DNA of 64,000 bases, from NCBI GenBank assembly GCA_022266195.1, contig WHVY01000001.1, forward strand, positions 21,266,001 to 21,330,000, written 5' to 3'. Every line of letters begins with the position of its first letter. Positions within the stretch are counted from its first letter, which is position 1. This DNA comes from Tetranychus cinnabarinus (lineage: Eukaryota > Arthropoda > Arachnida > Trombidiformes > Tetranychidae). Positions 25,038 to 36,901 of the stretch are shown piece by piece. The position numbers were made by a program, and so were the translations under genes. Under the pieces are notes generated by a model, which worked only from the letters and a program-made list of their open reading frames with translations, was not told the origin of the DNA and did not search any database.

Positions 25038-26667
25038 TTAACGGGATCCAGATTTGGAATGATTAATCAACCACTGTAAGGTTATATCTGATATGACGAA
25101 AAGCAAATATGAGAAGAGAAAGAAAATGTGATTATTGAATTTTATAACAAAAAACGTGTTAGCAAACAGTTTCAACTGATCAAACCCTACAGATTTTATC
25201 GAAAGGTTATTTACATAGCAATTGAAAAGACGGAAAATAATCAAAAATATAGCTAACTGATAAAATCGAATGATTGGAAGTAGTTGAAATAATAGATGTG
25301 AAATAGAGTGAAAACCAAAGATGAAAAATTTGAATTGCAAAAAATAGATTTGGTTAAACTAAATCAAATTTGAAATTTAGATGTGATTTAGATTTTGGAG
25401 AATCGTAAAATAGCTTACCAATGTTACTTTTTTCTTTACATGAGATGGAATAGCAGCAAATTTCTCTGTCTTGAATTACAGCCAGATTCCTGGGTGAAAT
25501 AAAAAAATGTTAAATAAGTCTGACTGGAAATTTTCGATTCTGAACTCTTACATTTGCTCAATTAATTCATTTACATCCAATGCGTCAGGCAGATCTTTTT
25601 TATTTCCCAAAACTAATACGGGAATACCGGCTAATTGTGGTTTATCCAGCAAATTATGAAGTTCATTGCGTGAGCCTTCAATTTTTTCATGATCGGCGGC
25701 ATCTACCATATATCTGTAAAATGAAAAGGACAGATTATAACGTCGGCAGAGTACAATTTTAGGATGGATAGATAAGGGATGAAATCCAGTATACCAACTT
25801 ATAGGGCGTGATTGCAATGTGAGTCAGGTAATGATTAAAAATAAAATACATGAGACTGTTAAATAACAGAGCTGTCAATGTATCGATAAAAAGTTAGTTA
25901 AAATTTTGAATAGTAAAAATGCGATAATTCACCTAATCTAAATGAATATCAGATCAAAAAATCTTTGAACTGTTCTCAACATTTTTTTAGAATTGCAAAA
26001 TTTGTCATTAAGTTGATAAATCAGAAATTGATGAGCAGAAGTTAAAGTTCAAGAGGTATTTGTAAGTATCATCAGAAATAAATTAGTTCAATGAAGTTAT
26101 AAGCAATACCCTCAGGTAAAACTTTCCTAGTATTGTCAATTAAATCGAGTTTTTGGATCAAGTGAAAGCAGAAAAGTCATCTTAAAAGTACTAACACAAT
26201 GGCATTGACACCTCTACAATAACGTTCCCACATACTGCGGAATCTTGGTTGACCTCCGATATCCCAGATCTACAAAGAAATAAAAAAACATAATTAACGA
26301 AAAAATATTCAATTTTAACATGAAATAGTTCCAATTAGCGGAATATTTACCTTTATGGTGACATTTCCTTTGGTTACTTTACGCATATTGAATCCTACGG
26401 TGGGAATCATGTCTTCCAAAAAAGAGTTAGACTGGAGCAAGAAGTTAAATTTGAAGAATTATAAATTTCTCATAGAAAATCAGAATCACAATAAGAATCG
26501 AACTTTGAAATTAAAACATTTGAAATAACTGAATGATCACTTACAGCTATCACATTGACAAATGTAGTTTTACCCGAATTCTGTAAACCAACCAGGGTAA
26601 GCTCCATTTCTTCTTTCCAGAATAGGCTTTTCAGCCAATCTAGCACTCGATTAATTACAGCCAACAT
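25038..26667 (-). CDS. Arl8: ARL8 small GTPase (lysosome positioning)
   Basis: Six minus-strand exons, 26667-26545, 26431-26351, 26269-26196, 25713-25552, 25489-25419 and 25087-25038, join in phase to 186 residues, exactly the human ARL8A/B length. The N-terminal amphipathic helix MLAVINRVLDWLKSLFWKEE is nearly that of ARL8, which is N-acetylated and lacks the Gly2 myristoylation site of other ARFs. G-motifs: GLQNSGKT (P-loop; human has GLQYSGKT), PTVGFNMRK (switch 1), WDIGGQPRFR (switch 2), LGNKKD and SCKEK. The C-terminus ends ITLQWLINHSKSGSR. ARL8 recruits kinesin adaptors and HOPS to lysosomes. The donor of exon 3 is GTTAGT, not GTAAGT. The gene faces PSMB5 head-to-head. Confidence 0.96.
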
Positions 26668-27583
26668 GTTTAATTGATTAAGAAAAAAGATATAAGATGA
26701 CTAAATGAATAATAAGCTACAAGTTGATCTGGCTAACAGGATGAGAATTGTTAGTTTATAAAGTCACTTCATTAAAGTGATTACAGAAAACAACAAATGC
26801 AACCTACAGCAGCAAATATATAGTAGAGATGAAAATCTGTAGATGGCACTGAACAAGTTGAAATTCGATTGCCAATTATCAATCATTTATTGAAACAATT
26901 AAGTGACCATAATTGATTTATCAAGTTTAAAATTGAAAATCTAAGATAATCCATTTAAATTCAGTAAAGCTAGTTACTTAAAGGTTTATGCTTTGAAACG
27001 TGTCGATCTGAATGGTTAGAAAATATGTATCTTTTGGTAACAGTTTAATTGCTTCATTAGTTAAATTAATTCCTTTAAAATTCACATTTCCAGAAAAATT
27101 ACGATTAAATTGAGTACAATAATAGAGCTATCACTTTAATGATACTACTTACAAGTGGTTTTCCCGTGTGACTGCATTATTTTTTACCGTTTGAATTATA
27201 AACGATTCTCTATACATTCCTCTCTGGTTGTCTTTAATTCTTTTTAATGGTTAATCCATCAAAAATTTTAATTTCTTCATAATTTGCTTATTTTATCTCT
27301 ATTAATTAGTTCTCATAATTCATCGTCATTTCAATCCAGAAAAAATTTATAAAATTTCAAAAAAGCGGTATAAACAGAATGTTATTATTTAAAAGTCCCT
27401 CTTTCAACTTTGATAAATTGCAAATCATTTTGTTCAGATTCTGTTTACAATTTTTGCACAATTTAATTTGAGTTGTTTTCTTTGAATTTGTTACTAATTC
27501 CTTTTCGGTAAGTGTTTGATACATTTCTTTTTATGAATTTTTATTGACAAATCTTCTCGTTAACAGATCATCTGTTGGTAATC
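26668..27583. promoter_or_regulatory. Head-to-head region between ARL8 and PSMB5
   Basis: 916 bp of AT-rich sequence separate the two start codons. A likely PSMB5 5' UTR intron runs from GTAAGTG at about 27509 to TTAACAG just before 27567. I see no other structure. Confidence 0.45.
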
Positions 27584-28537
27584 ATGGCTCTCCAAGAGTT
27601 ACTTCATTTAGAAAAACATGCAAGTTTTGGGTTGAAATCTGTGGATGATGTTGAACTTAGTGAAGAAATCGAAGAATTAAATAGCGAGAAACTAACCCAG
27701 TTGCCCATCACTCCGTTTACAATGAATAAAAATGTCCAGTTAAGAGATTCTAACACTGGTAGACATATCCACATTAACATGGAAAAGGGAACCACTACTC
27801 TTGCCTTCAAATACCAAGGTGGTGTTGTTATAGCAGTAGATTCCAGGGCTACTGGTGGTGATTTCATTTTCTCTGGATCTGTAAAAAAGATTATCGAGAT
27901 AAACAAGTACCTTTTAGGTACTATGGCTGGAGGTGCTGCTGATTGCTCTTATTGGCATCGATCTTTGACTGTCAGATGTCGAATGTATGAGCTTCGTAAC
28001 AAGGAAAGAATTTCTGTTGCTGCTGCTAGTAAATTATTAGCCAACATCCTCTACAATTATAAAGGGTAAAGTCAATATTCGTTTGCAGTTTAGACTTCAT
28101 TTAAATGTTATTTATTTCATATTCTTCAGAATGGGTCTTTCTATGGGTACCATGATCATTGGTTGGGATAAGAGAGGTCCTGGTCTATATTATGTTGATG
28201 ATTCTGGTAGCAGATATTCTGGTGATCTATTTAGTGCCGGGTCTGGTTCTCCATTTGCTTTTGGTGTGGTTGACACTCACTGGAAATACGATATGACCGA
28301 TGAAGAAGCGTATGAGTTGGGTAGACGTGCAGTCTATCAAGCTACATATCGTGATGCCGCTTCCGGAGGAATTGTCAGAGGTAAGTGTTTTATAGTGATA
28401 TCTTTTTTCAATAGATTTTGACAAATGTTTTTTTATTCTTTGTAGTTTACGGCATGAAACCAACTGGATGGGTAAAAATTAGCGAACAAGATTGTAAGGT
28501 GCTTCATTACAAATATGCCGATGAAAAAATGGTTTGA
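27584..28537 (+). CDS. PSMB5: Proteasome subunit beta type-5 (chymotrypsin-like)
   Basis: Exons 27584-28065, 28130-28380 and 28446-28537 give 274 residues (human PSMB5 263). A propeptide of about 69 residues ends at EKG, before the mature N-terminal TTTLAFKYQGG; Thr70 would be the catalytic Thr1. Asp17 and Lys33 of the mature numbering are present (AVDSRATGG, SVKK). TMAGGAADCSYWHR, MGTMIIGWDKRGPGLYYVDD and SGGIVRVYGMKPTGW follow the beta5 pattern. The subunit gives the 20S proteasome its cleavage after hydrophobic residues. The ATG at 27584 is preferred to an in-frame TTG three codons upstream; TTAACAG just before suggests a 5' UTR intron. AATAAA occurs at 28559-28564. Confidence 0.96.
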
Positions 28538-29554
28538 GTATCGCATTAAAGTTTTCTAAATAAATTGATTAAAGATATCTTTATTCCAATTCGATATGAA
28601 CAGTCTTCTAATTAATTGTGATTGTGTCTTCATTCTGATCAAATCAGTTTTGAAGTTTTGCTTCTAAATTCAATAGCAAAATGTATTTGTCTACAATGAC
28701 ACAATGCTTTATTGATGAATTCGTGGAATGTTGCTATTCGGTGATTTACGATACATTATCATTTATTGGAAGACATAATAGTATCTGAATCTGTTTGCTC
28801 CATACATTCATCTTATTTTGTTCACAATGAAGTGCTCGACATGTATTTTTTTTGTTTACAAACCATCTTTCGATTTCTTGATCAGAAATCTCTTCTGAAA
28901 TAAGGGTTACGAATAACAAAACACTTGAGAAGCCTTAGTAATTCAAAGTTAGCAGTTAATTCTTTCAAATGACATAACATCAACATGATCAAAAACACAT
29001 CGGCATTTGTTTTGAGAATAAATTTTTCAGTTCCACAATACAATATGTTATCCATTTAACATTTTAAAACACATCTGGGAAAGATCGTAAGAATCTTAAT
29101 GCTTTAGTGAAATAATGAGAAACCGCTTCATGGAAACATTATGACTTATTGTTATAAGAGAATCAGCACAAATATATGAACTTATCATAACTATTGTCAA
29201 AGACTAAATCAAAGAGTAGAAGATCTCTATTCTTTGTCTTTGAGCGCTCTCAACTGTCAACTCAGTTGACTCAACTGTTTCCATCTTTTTCAGTTGTAAA
29301 CAGTTTCAGTGGCAACCATAAACAAAAATATTTTCTTAAAAGTATCCATTCAAATTCATAGTGTTTTTCAATTTTTGATGACCTTACTTTTCAAGACCGG
29401 TTGCTGCATCGTTGTACTGGGTGAGATTGATGTTACGGAAACTGGTAACGGTGGCAAAAATACTCATTCTATAGACCTTGTTAGGTCACCATTCCACATG
29501 TGATATAAGAAACCGTTTCTCTTTTGGTTGTTATTTTTCTTTTAGTGATTAATA
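28538..29554. other. Intergenic gap between PSMB5 and POMT2
   Basis: About 1 kb of AT-rich sequence with a PSMB5 poly(A) signal near 28559. I see no gene; the 64-codon frame at 29309-29503 lacks splice support and similarity. Confidence 0.5.
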
Positions 29555-32333
29555 ATGATTAAAAGTGGAAATAAGAAAACCAGTGATCAACAAAAAACCT
29601 CATTCCAATTAGGAGGAACATCACTAGATTTTAGACTTTGTTTATATTTAACCTTCCTTCTTGCTTTTGGTACAAGACTGTATAAAATTGGTGAACCTGA
29701 TCATGTTTGGTAAGTATGTCTTGTTTTATAATCAATTTTGTTTTGATATATTATCATTTTTAATTATAATGACAACTCCTTACTGTTCATTCGTTCTATT
29801 AACTCAGCTGGGATGAAACTCACTTCGGTAAAATGGGATCCTACTATATTAATCATACTTTTTTCTTCGACGTTCATCCACCGCTTGGAAAGGTAAGTGA
29901 TCTGTCTAATCATGCATTCCAATATTTATTCATCTGTGAATTTTAAAATTCAAATTCTAATATATTCAATTTATTTGAAAATAGATGCTCATTGGGCTGT
30001 CGGGAAAATTGACAGGATATAATGGAACCTTTGCATTTAATAAACCTGGAGACAAATATGGGGATCACAATTATCTCGGAATGAGACTTTTCTGTGTAAC
30101 ACTCGGAGCTCTAATCATTCCTTTCACTTATGTGATTGTCTGGGAATTAACTGGATCATTAAGTGCCTCACTATTAGCCTCAGCTTTGATTACATTTGGT
30201 TAGTTCTCAGATTCTTGATAATTTAATTTCAAATCCATGCTAACCATGTTTCGCTCCATACATTCGCCTATTTTATTTAGATATCGGTTTGCTGACATTG
30301 TCGCAGTATATTTTGCTCGATCCAATTCTACTCTTTTTTGTGATTGGATCTTTCATGGGTTCAGTGAAACTGGGATCGTATTATGATCAATCATTTACTT
30401 TCTATTGGTGGTTTTGGCTGATATGGACCGGCACATTTCTTGCTTGTGCAATGAGGTAACTTAAATGGATTTTTAAAATTTTAACGAATCTCTCTCAAAA
30501 CTCCGTTTTTCTCTCTCCTTTCAGTGTCAAATTTGTCGGACTATTTGTTGTTATTTTAGTTGGCTTAAGAACTGTCGCAGAATTGTGGCAGCTTTTAGGA
30601 GACTGTAATTTGCCTATGAAAGTCATTGGAGCGCATTTTATTGCCCGTGTTTTGTGTTTAATTCTGCTCCCGATATTTATTTATACCACTTTCTTCTGGA
30701 TTCATTTATCTGTTCTCTATAAAAGTGGACCCGGTGATGGATTTTACAGCTCAGCTTTTCAATCGCAATTGGAAGGTAACTCTCTATACAATATATCAAT
30801 GCCTCGTCATGTTGCTTTTGGTGCTGTCATCACGTTAAAAAATCATCGTACTGGTGGTGGTTATCTTCATTCTCATTGGCATCTTTATCCTGAAGGTGTT
30901 GGAGCAAGACAGCAACAAGTAACTGCATACTCACATAAAGATGAAAATAATAAATGGGTGATTAAAAAGTACGATAAAGAACCCAATGCTGAAAAGGATG
31001 AGATTGAACTAGTTAAAAACGGTGATCTCGTTCGTCTTGAGCATCAAGTAACAGCCAGAAATCTTCACAGCCACAGAGAAAGAGGACCAGTTACCAAGAA
31101 ACATTATCAAGTCACTTGTTATGGAGAAAATGGTGTTGGTGATGCAAATGATGTTTGGAGAGTTGAAATTATCAGCGCAAAACCAGATGAAAGATTAGCG
31201 ACGGTAACCAGTAAATTTCGATTAATTCATTATTTTGTTGGTTGTGCTCTTCATTCTCACTCTAAACAACTTCCTAAGTGGGGATATGAACAAATGGAAG
31301 TTACCTGTTCTCCTAATACACTTGATAAAAATGGCATTTGGAATATTGAGGATAATTTCTTTCCACGCTTACCTAATGTCAGTTTTCAAGAATATGCTCC
31401 TAGTTTCATTGAAAAGTTCATCGAATCTCATGCAGTTATGCTTCAAGGTAATGCCGGTCTTAAGCCCAAAGAAGGTGAAGTCACTTCAAGACCCTGGCAA
31501 TGGCCAATAAATTATCGGGTAAATAAAGTTTCAGCTTTCAACTTAATAATATGCAAAGAAGCAAAAATATCCGCTAATGAAGCCAAACTAACCATTCGTT
31601 ATATTTGATATTTTCAGGGGCAATTCTTTTCTGGAAATGAGTATAAAATTTATCTACTCGGAAATCCAATCATCTGGTGGGCAAATATTGCTATCATGGC
31701 CGTCTATCTCATTTTACAGATCTCTATATTAATTAGAGAGCAAAGAGGTTGCAACGAAGTTGCTGATATTAAAGGTATGACTCTAAAATACTCAGATTGT
31801 ACTCAATATAAAAATTTGTTTTTAATTTGGTTTTTTACTTTTTTAGACCAAAACTCTAGACTGACATATGCATCAGTTTGGTTATTAATTGGATGGGGAT
31901 TGCATTATTTCCCATTTTTTGCCATGGGAAGAGTATTATACTTTCACCATTATTTTCCGGCTCTAATTTTCAGTAGCATGCTTTCAGGTTTGTTTTTCAA
32001 TTGTACAAACAGTTAACATTTAAAAACAAATGTTGATTTATTAATCATGTTATTTCAACTTGAATTTACTGTATAAAGCAATTGGCTGACTAATGATATT
32101 TATGTTTTTTTGTAGCGGTTGTTATCGACTATCTGCTGAGAAATATTCCGAAGTTAATTTGGCCGCAGCTAGCTGAGACAATTTTTCACTTCGGCTATGG
32201 CGTAATTATTTCATCAATTGTCTATAGTTTCTACCTATTTTCGCCTCTGAGTTATGGAACTAAAATGGAATCAGGAGCTGAATCAAATCACACATTGACT
32301 GAGCTAAGATGGCTCGAATCATGGGAATTTTAG
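29555..32333 (+). CDS. POMT2: Protein O-mannosyltransferase 2
   Basis: Eight exons, 29555-29709, 29808-29892, 29985-30198, 30281-30455, 30525-31518, 31618-31774, 31847-31987 and 32116-32333, join in phase to 712 residues (human POMT2 750). The luminal catalytic loop signature CWDETHFGKMGSYYINHTFFFDVHPPLGK lies at about 52-80, including the Asp-Glu pair. Several membrane segments follow, then SGPGDGFYSSAFQ and three MIR-type motifs (GGYLHSHWHLYPEG, LHSHRERGPVTKKHYQVTCYG, LHSHSKQLPKWGYEQMEVTC), then HYFPFFAMGRVLYFHHYFPA. The C-terminus LRWLESWEF equals the POMT2 end (LRWLDSWDF), not POMT1. With POMT1 it adds the first O-mannose to dystroglycan-type proteins in the ER. The polytopic C-terminal third is carried on small exons. 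Confidence 0.96.
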
Positions 32334-33677
32334 TGTAAACAAATCTATTTTTTATACTTGATGCAATCTGCAAAATATTAAAATTTATTTATTAACTTTT
32401 CATCCATCTATGCTAAAATTTAAGCATTTGTATATCTAACTAAAGAAAATTCACTCTCAGAATTCAGAGAAACAAATACAAATCTGATACCAAAAAGTTC
32501 ATTCAGTCTATTAGCAAAAAGAAAACTTTTTATCATATTTCTTTTCTATAACAATAACAATATCATTTATGACTAGCAGTCTTGTCTTTAACACTTTGCA
32601 CTTTTATTGAACCCTCAACTTACTAATTTGATATTCGATGCCTTAATGCTAAGGTTTTCTGCTTGTGATTTATTGACCTTTTAGCGAGTCTTTAAATAAT
32701 TGATATCAATATATTACGATTTATGTATCTTTCTTTTGAACTTTGTTAGAGGCGATTAATTTCACTTCGCAAAAAATGTTCCAAAAGCAGATATTTTTCC
32801 AGTTTTAATAACAAACTTCGATTAATTATGCTAAAACATGAATCTCAACTCATGAATCAATGGTCATTATCAAACATGAATCAATAACAAAACCAATGTG
32901 TAGGAAGATGAAAGAAAAAGGAATTGGGAAATTGCTCATTTGCAAGAACAATAACCTTTCTTAATCATCATTGATTATCTATTTATTACCAATTCTGTTT
33001 CTAATTGATTAGCTAATGATGTTTCAGTGAGTTGTTTGATTCTCAAACCAAAGTAAATAAAATGGTCAGTATCGAGTTAAATTTCCGATGATTTTTGGAA
33101 TTCTATTTTTGGCTGATTTTCTTCATAAATTTTGATCTTAATGTCGATCCAAAAAATTGTATTTTTATTGTGAGTATTTATTTAACCCTTGCACTTAAGC
33201 AAACCCGTTCTTACGCGAGGTAAGAACCCACATTTCTGTGGCCTGCGCCTCCGCCCAGATAGGTATGTTTACAGAGCAAGGTTATTTGCTAAATTTACAT
33301 CATTTTCATTGTTTTAATTAAATTGTTTTGTTCTGAAAAATTGGAATTTGTTTGAAATTGAAATACTGCTTGAAAAAAATAACACAAGATGGCGAGGATT
33401 TTTGGTTCTTTGAAAAATCTCTTTGATCTTGTTTTACTATGACGTCAGCTGGCATTCTCTTTGTTGACAAACCTTTTCGCTTTTTCAGAGCTAGCCAAAT
33501 CAATTATGTTAGCTGTGATCAACTAATTGACGACTTAGTTTTGCTATCAATTTTTTAATCATCCATTTTAATCTTACTATGTATCTTCAATAATTGATTT
33601 TTAATGGTTTTGTGTCGACATGTTTTTATGGTTCCCCTTGTTCGATTTAAATACCGTGTATCCTTACTAGTTAAACA
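32334..33677. other. Intergenic gap with a local GC-richer patch
   Basis: Mostly AT-rich and without genes. Around 33187-33270 the sequence is noticeably GC-richer (GCCTGCGCCTCCGCCC) and holds a perfect 8-bp stem with a 5-nt loop at 33207-33227. The frame at 33318-33503 (minus) lacks support. Confidence 0.5.
33207..33227. repeat. Short perfect hairpin
   Basis: GTTCTTAC, GCGAG, GTAAGAAC: 8-bp arms and a 5-nt loop, inside a GC-richer patch unlike its surroundings. It does not extend to a tRNA fold. Function unknown. Confidence 0.6.
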
Positions 33678-34768
33678 ATGAATGACCTGATTGCTAATTC
33701 AATTAAAAGGAAAAACTGCTTCAACTTGCATTTAATTTCAACTCTTGGTTTTTATCTCATCATTTTAATGCTCAAAGGTATGCTGTTCTAACAATTCTTT
33801 TCTTGAGTTGTTTTTATCATCTCATCTTGGAACTCAACTTGTTAACATTAGATTTTTGGTTCATCTTTGTTTTCCTCCTTATTTTGAACACGTTTTCGTA
33901 GATCTTCCTACTGCTTCAGGGCACATTGGTCAACCTTGTTTACCTTTAGGAATTTGTTGGCCTCTCAATATTCATATTTATTGTGATGAAAATAGAACGT
34001 GTCGGTGTAGGCCTGAGACTCCAGTGGTAGTTGGTCCCCACGCGTGTAAACGGAATAAATCTCATGGAGATAAATGTTCTTCGGATCAAGAGTGCCTTTA
34101 TTCTGATAATAATTCTTTTTGTGACAATTCTCACTGTAATTGTGTGTCCAACTATACTTATGATCCATTTTTAATAAAATGTGTCCATGGTAAGTGTTTT
34201 GTTTTTCTCTTCTCATGTATCATTTTGAAAATACAATGTGATACTTTAGATTTTCATTTTATCTTGTCAAACATCTATCCGTTACTTACGTTTTATTTTT
34301 TTATTCATCTTATCTTTTCCAGAGTCAGTGCAGCAACGGTCTAGCTTCAATATTTTTTACACCATGTTATCCTCAGCAGCTTTGTGGGTGATACTGATTT
34401 TAATTACATTGGTTATCAGTATACCTTGCTGCTTAGCATTTTTGTATCATTGTTTTTGCTCAGATAACACAAACGGCAGTGATACACAGGAGTGTAGAGA
34501 CACCAATTCAAGATTAAGATACGCTGAAAGTGGAGGTACAGCTAGGCCTGCAAGCAGCATCCGTTTTTCGTTGCGACAAGAAGACCTAGTATCAAGACAA
34601 TCATCTTATGAAATAACATCTTATGATGAGCTACCACCTACTTATGAAGAAGCCGTTAAAAACTACTCATATTCTCCAACTGCTCCAACTGCTACAACTG
34701 TTCAAACAATGAATAGTCATAATCATGGAGACACCCTTGATTGTCCAAAAAATGAATTATCACATTGA
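33678..34768 (+). CDS. Single-pass membrane protein, Cys-rich EB-like ectodomain, PPxY tail
   Basis: Three exons, 33678-33777, 33902-34189 and 34323-34768, join in phase to 277 residues. Exon 1 encodes a signal peptide or signal anchor (LISTLGFYLIILMLK, residues about 19-33). Residues about 34-130 hold at least twelve cysteines in the spacing of arthropod EB modules (GQPCLPLGICW, CDENRTCRCRP, CSSDQECLYSD, FCDNSHCNCV). One hydrophobic helix follows at about 148-170 (WVILILITLVISIPCCLAF), flanked by cysteines that could be palmitoylated. The cytoplasmic tail is Ser/Thr-rich and carries DELPPTYEEAV, a PPxY motif that binds WW domains such as those of Nedd4-type ubiquitin ligases. I cannot name the family. 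Type I topology is inferred from the signal and the helix. Confidence 0.75.
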
Positions 34769-36126
34769 CAATGAAGCCTATCTGTTCTGAACTGAAAACT
34801 CCTTTTTTCCATAATTTACTTTCCTTTCCTTATACCATCTATCCCTCCCATCTTCATTAATTTTTCCATTTTCCTTGTTTTTAAAGAATCTTTGCAATAT
34901 TATTCTATGAAACATGATCATGCAATGGTTTTGTTAATCTATCTGGAAAAAGGCCAATGATTCAAAACCAATTGACTATTTAATGTTCCAAGGAAGATAT
35001 TTCAATATTCAACTAATCTGTCAATGAAGTAGGTTGCCTAACTTTCTTCCTCGTGTCATTGCTTCCTGATTTCTCTACTTTCCAAATTCAATCAGTACAG
35101 GCATGCTTCTCATGTAAACTTAACCAATCTAATGTGAAAATGTAGTCAACGTATTTTTATACTTTTCATATTCTCATTTGGTATAATGGTTTGATTAGAA
35201 TGTTCTCATCACCTAGTATCTCGTTTTCTCGCCATATTTTACTTTTACATTTACACAGTAAGCTCACTGTTTATCTGCCCATGTACTTTGCCTGACGGCA
35301 AAAGGAAATCTTTCCAAAGTTCCCGATTTTTCAACATTAAGATTGAGTTCTTACTGCCTGATTATGTACTACTAAAGGTTATTCAATGCAATCATATAAT
35401 TCAACTTTTATCATCGAAGGCGCAAAGGAATCAAAATGGTTCTTGTAAAAAGATGAAAATCATCACCAAAAACTCCTCTCATCTTTGATCTTGTATTTAA
35501 ATATTCATTTCATCTAAATTGTAAATTTCAATATTATCCTTCATCTCTTTTCTTCGCTCTTTGACCTTTGCCTTCAATAAAAAAGTCATGTTAATTCATA
35601 CATAAGTGATAATCGTTTATTTAATATTTTTTTCCAACAAATATTGTCATTACTGGAAAATACATTAAACAATCAACAAGAGTAAACATAATTTCGTTAT
35701 TAATTCAGAGTATTAGGTAGCATCAATTTTAAATCAATCAATGATTTATTTCAGTTTCGACTAATCTTTATTTCAGAACTTGAAATTTTGAAACAAACTC
35801 AATTTGATTCTGATTTTATTAACAGTGGAACTAAATAAAGCCAGGTTATTTTATGTAATTTAATCGTGTAACTGTTGCTGAAAGTTATTGTAAGCTTTCT
35901 AAACAATTACTTGTTTATATCATCTAGTCAGAAAAACAGTTTAATAAATTTGAAATGATTTGTTTGACATGTTAGAGTAAATGTATGTAAATTTCTCTTC
36001 ATTTAAACCAACAGTTGTTATTTGTTTTTAAAGGGCTTGTTTTTTGCATAGTTTTCCAACATATTTGAGTCAAAGTTTATTTGGAAAATGAAATTTGAGA
36101 AACAATTGCAATAATTTATTGTTTTA
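34769..36126. other. Tail-to-tail gap between the EB-like gene and YIPF6
   Basis: AT-rich 3' flanks of two convergent genes. No coding sequence is supported; the 66-codon frame at 35288-35488 has no family resemblance. Confidence 0.5.
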
Positions 36127-36901
36127 TTAATGTGAAGTGATTATTATCCAGCTCACTACAAAATAGAATAAAGCGATTGGATAAAATGCGAGAACAATTT
36201 TATCTTTATCTTGGAATCGGCTCAATATCTTGTAACATGATAGAGTTGGCCATAAAAAGCAAATTGTAAATCCAATCACCAATTTAATTATAAATAATGT
36301 ATGACTATCGAATATAAGCTTTACAACATTTAAAAACAATAATCCAACACAAGGCGGAGATAAACAATAACCAAAAACACATAAAAGCTGAAATGTAGAT
36401 GGACAGATGGTCTTTGCTGAACTCATTCTTCGACGAGGGTTAGGTGATACCGCTAACATTTTAAAATTAATACTGACAATGTAGGAACCAAACCAGATTA
36501 AGCCAAATAACTCTGACAATTGGGGACCTGTAATAAATCAAAGTAAAAAACATGAGATTATACACAAAATTATGTTCTGAACTTGCATAAACAAAATACA
36601 CTTTACCTGATTTTTTGACATCATCATCGTGATTATAATGGTGAAGGAAAAGAGCCATAAAAGTACAAAGAAGAAGAGGACCCCAAAGATCCCAATCACG
36701 AAGAAAATGTTTACGAATCTCAGTTGGCGAAATGGGAAATAAAATGTATTTCATTTTGGAAGCAACACTTTTTAAATCTCTTAAAAGTGTCACACTGACA
36801 GGCTCGTCAAGTGTATCAAAAGATGCTTGATCAATTCCAGTAGAGAAACCGTCTTTACTGATCATATCACCTTCCAACAAATTGATATCTTGTTCATTCA
36901 T
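36127..36901 (-). CDS. YIPF6: YIPF6, Yip1-family Golgi membrane protein
   Basis: Two exons on the minus strand, 36901-36607 and 36527-36127, give 231 residues (human 236). FDTLDEPVSVTLLRDLKSVASK and RDWDLWGPLLLCTFMALFL match YIPF6 (NTIMRDLKAVGKK, RDWDLWGPLILC). Exon 2 starts GPQLSELFGLIWFGSYIVSINFKML and carries the remaining four or so membrane helices, including VFGYCLSPP, ending LAFYPIALFYFVVSWIIIT. Yip1 proteins are five-helix Golgi/ER proteins with cytosolic N-termini that bind Rab GTPases. An in-frame ATG at 37012 would add 37 residues. I prefer 36901 because A at -3 and the family length fit better, but the longer start cannot be excluded. Head-to-head with Medea. Confidence 0.9.

Noticed and set aside
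29309..29503. 64-codon frame upstream of POMT2
   Set aside because: No signal, motif or splice link to POMT2, whose start at 29555 is well placed.
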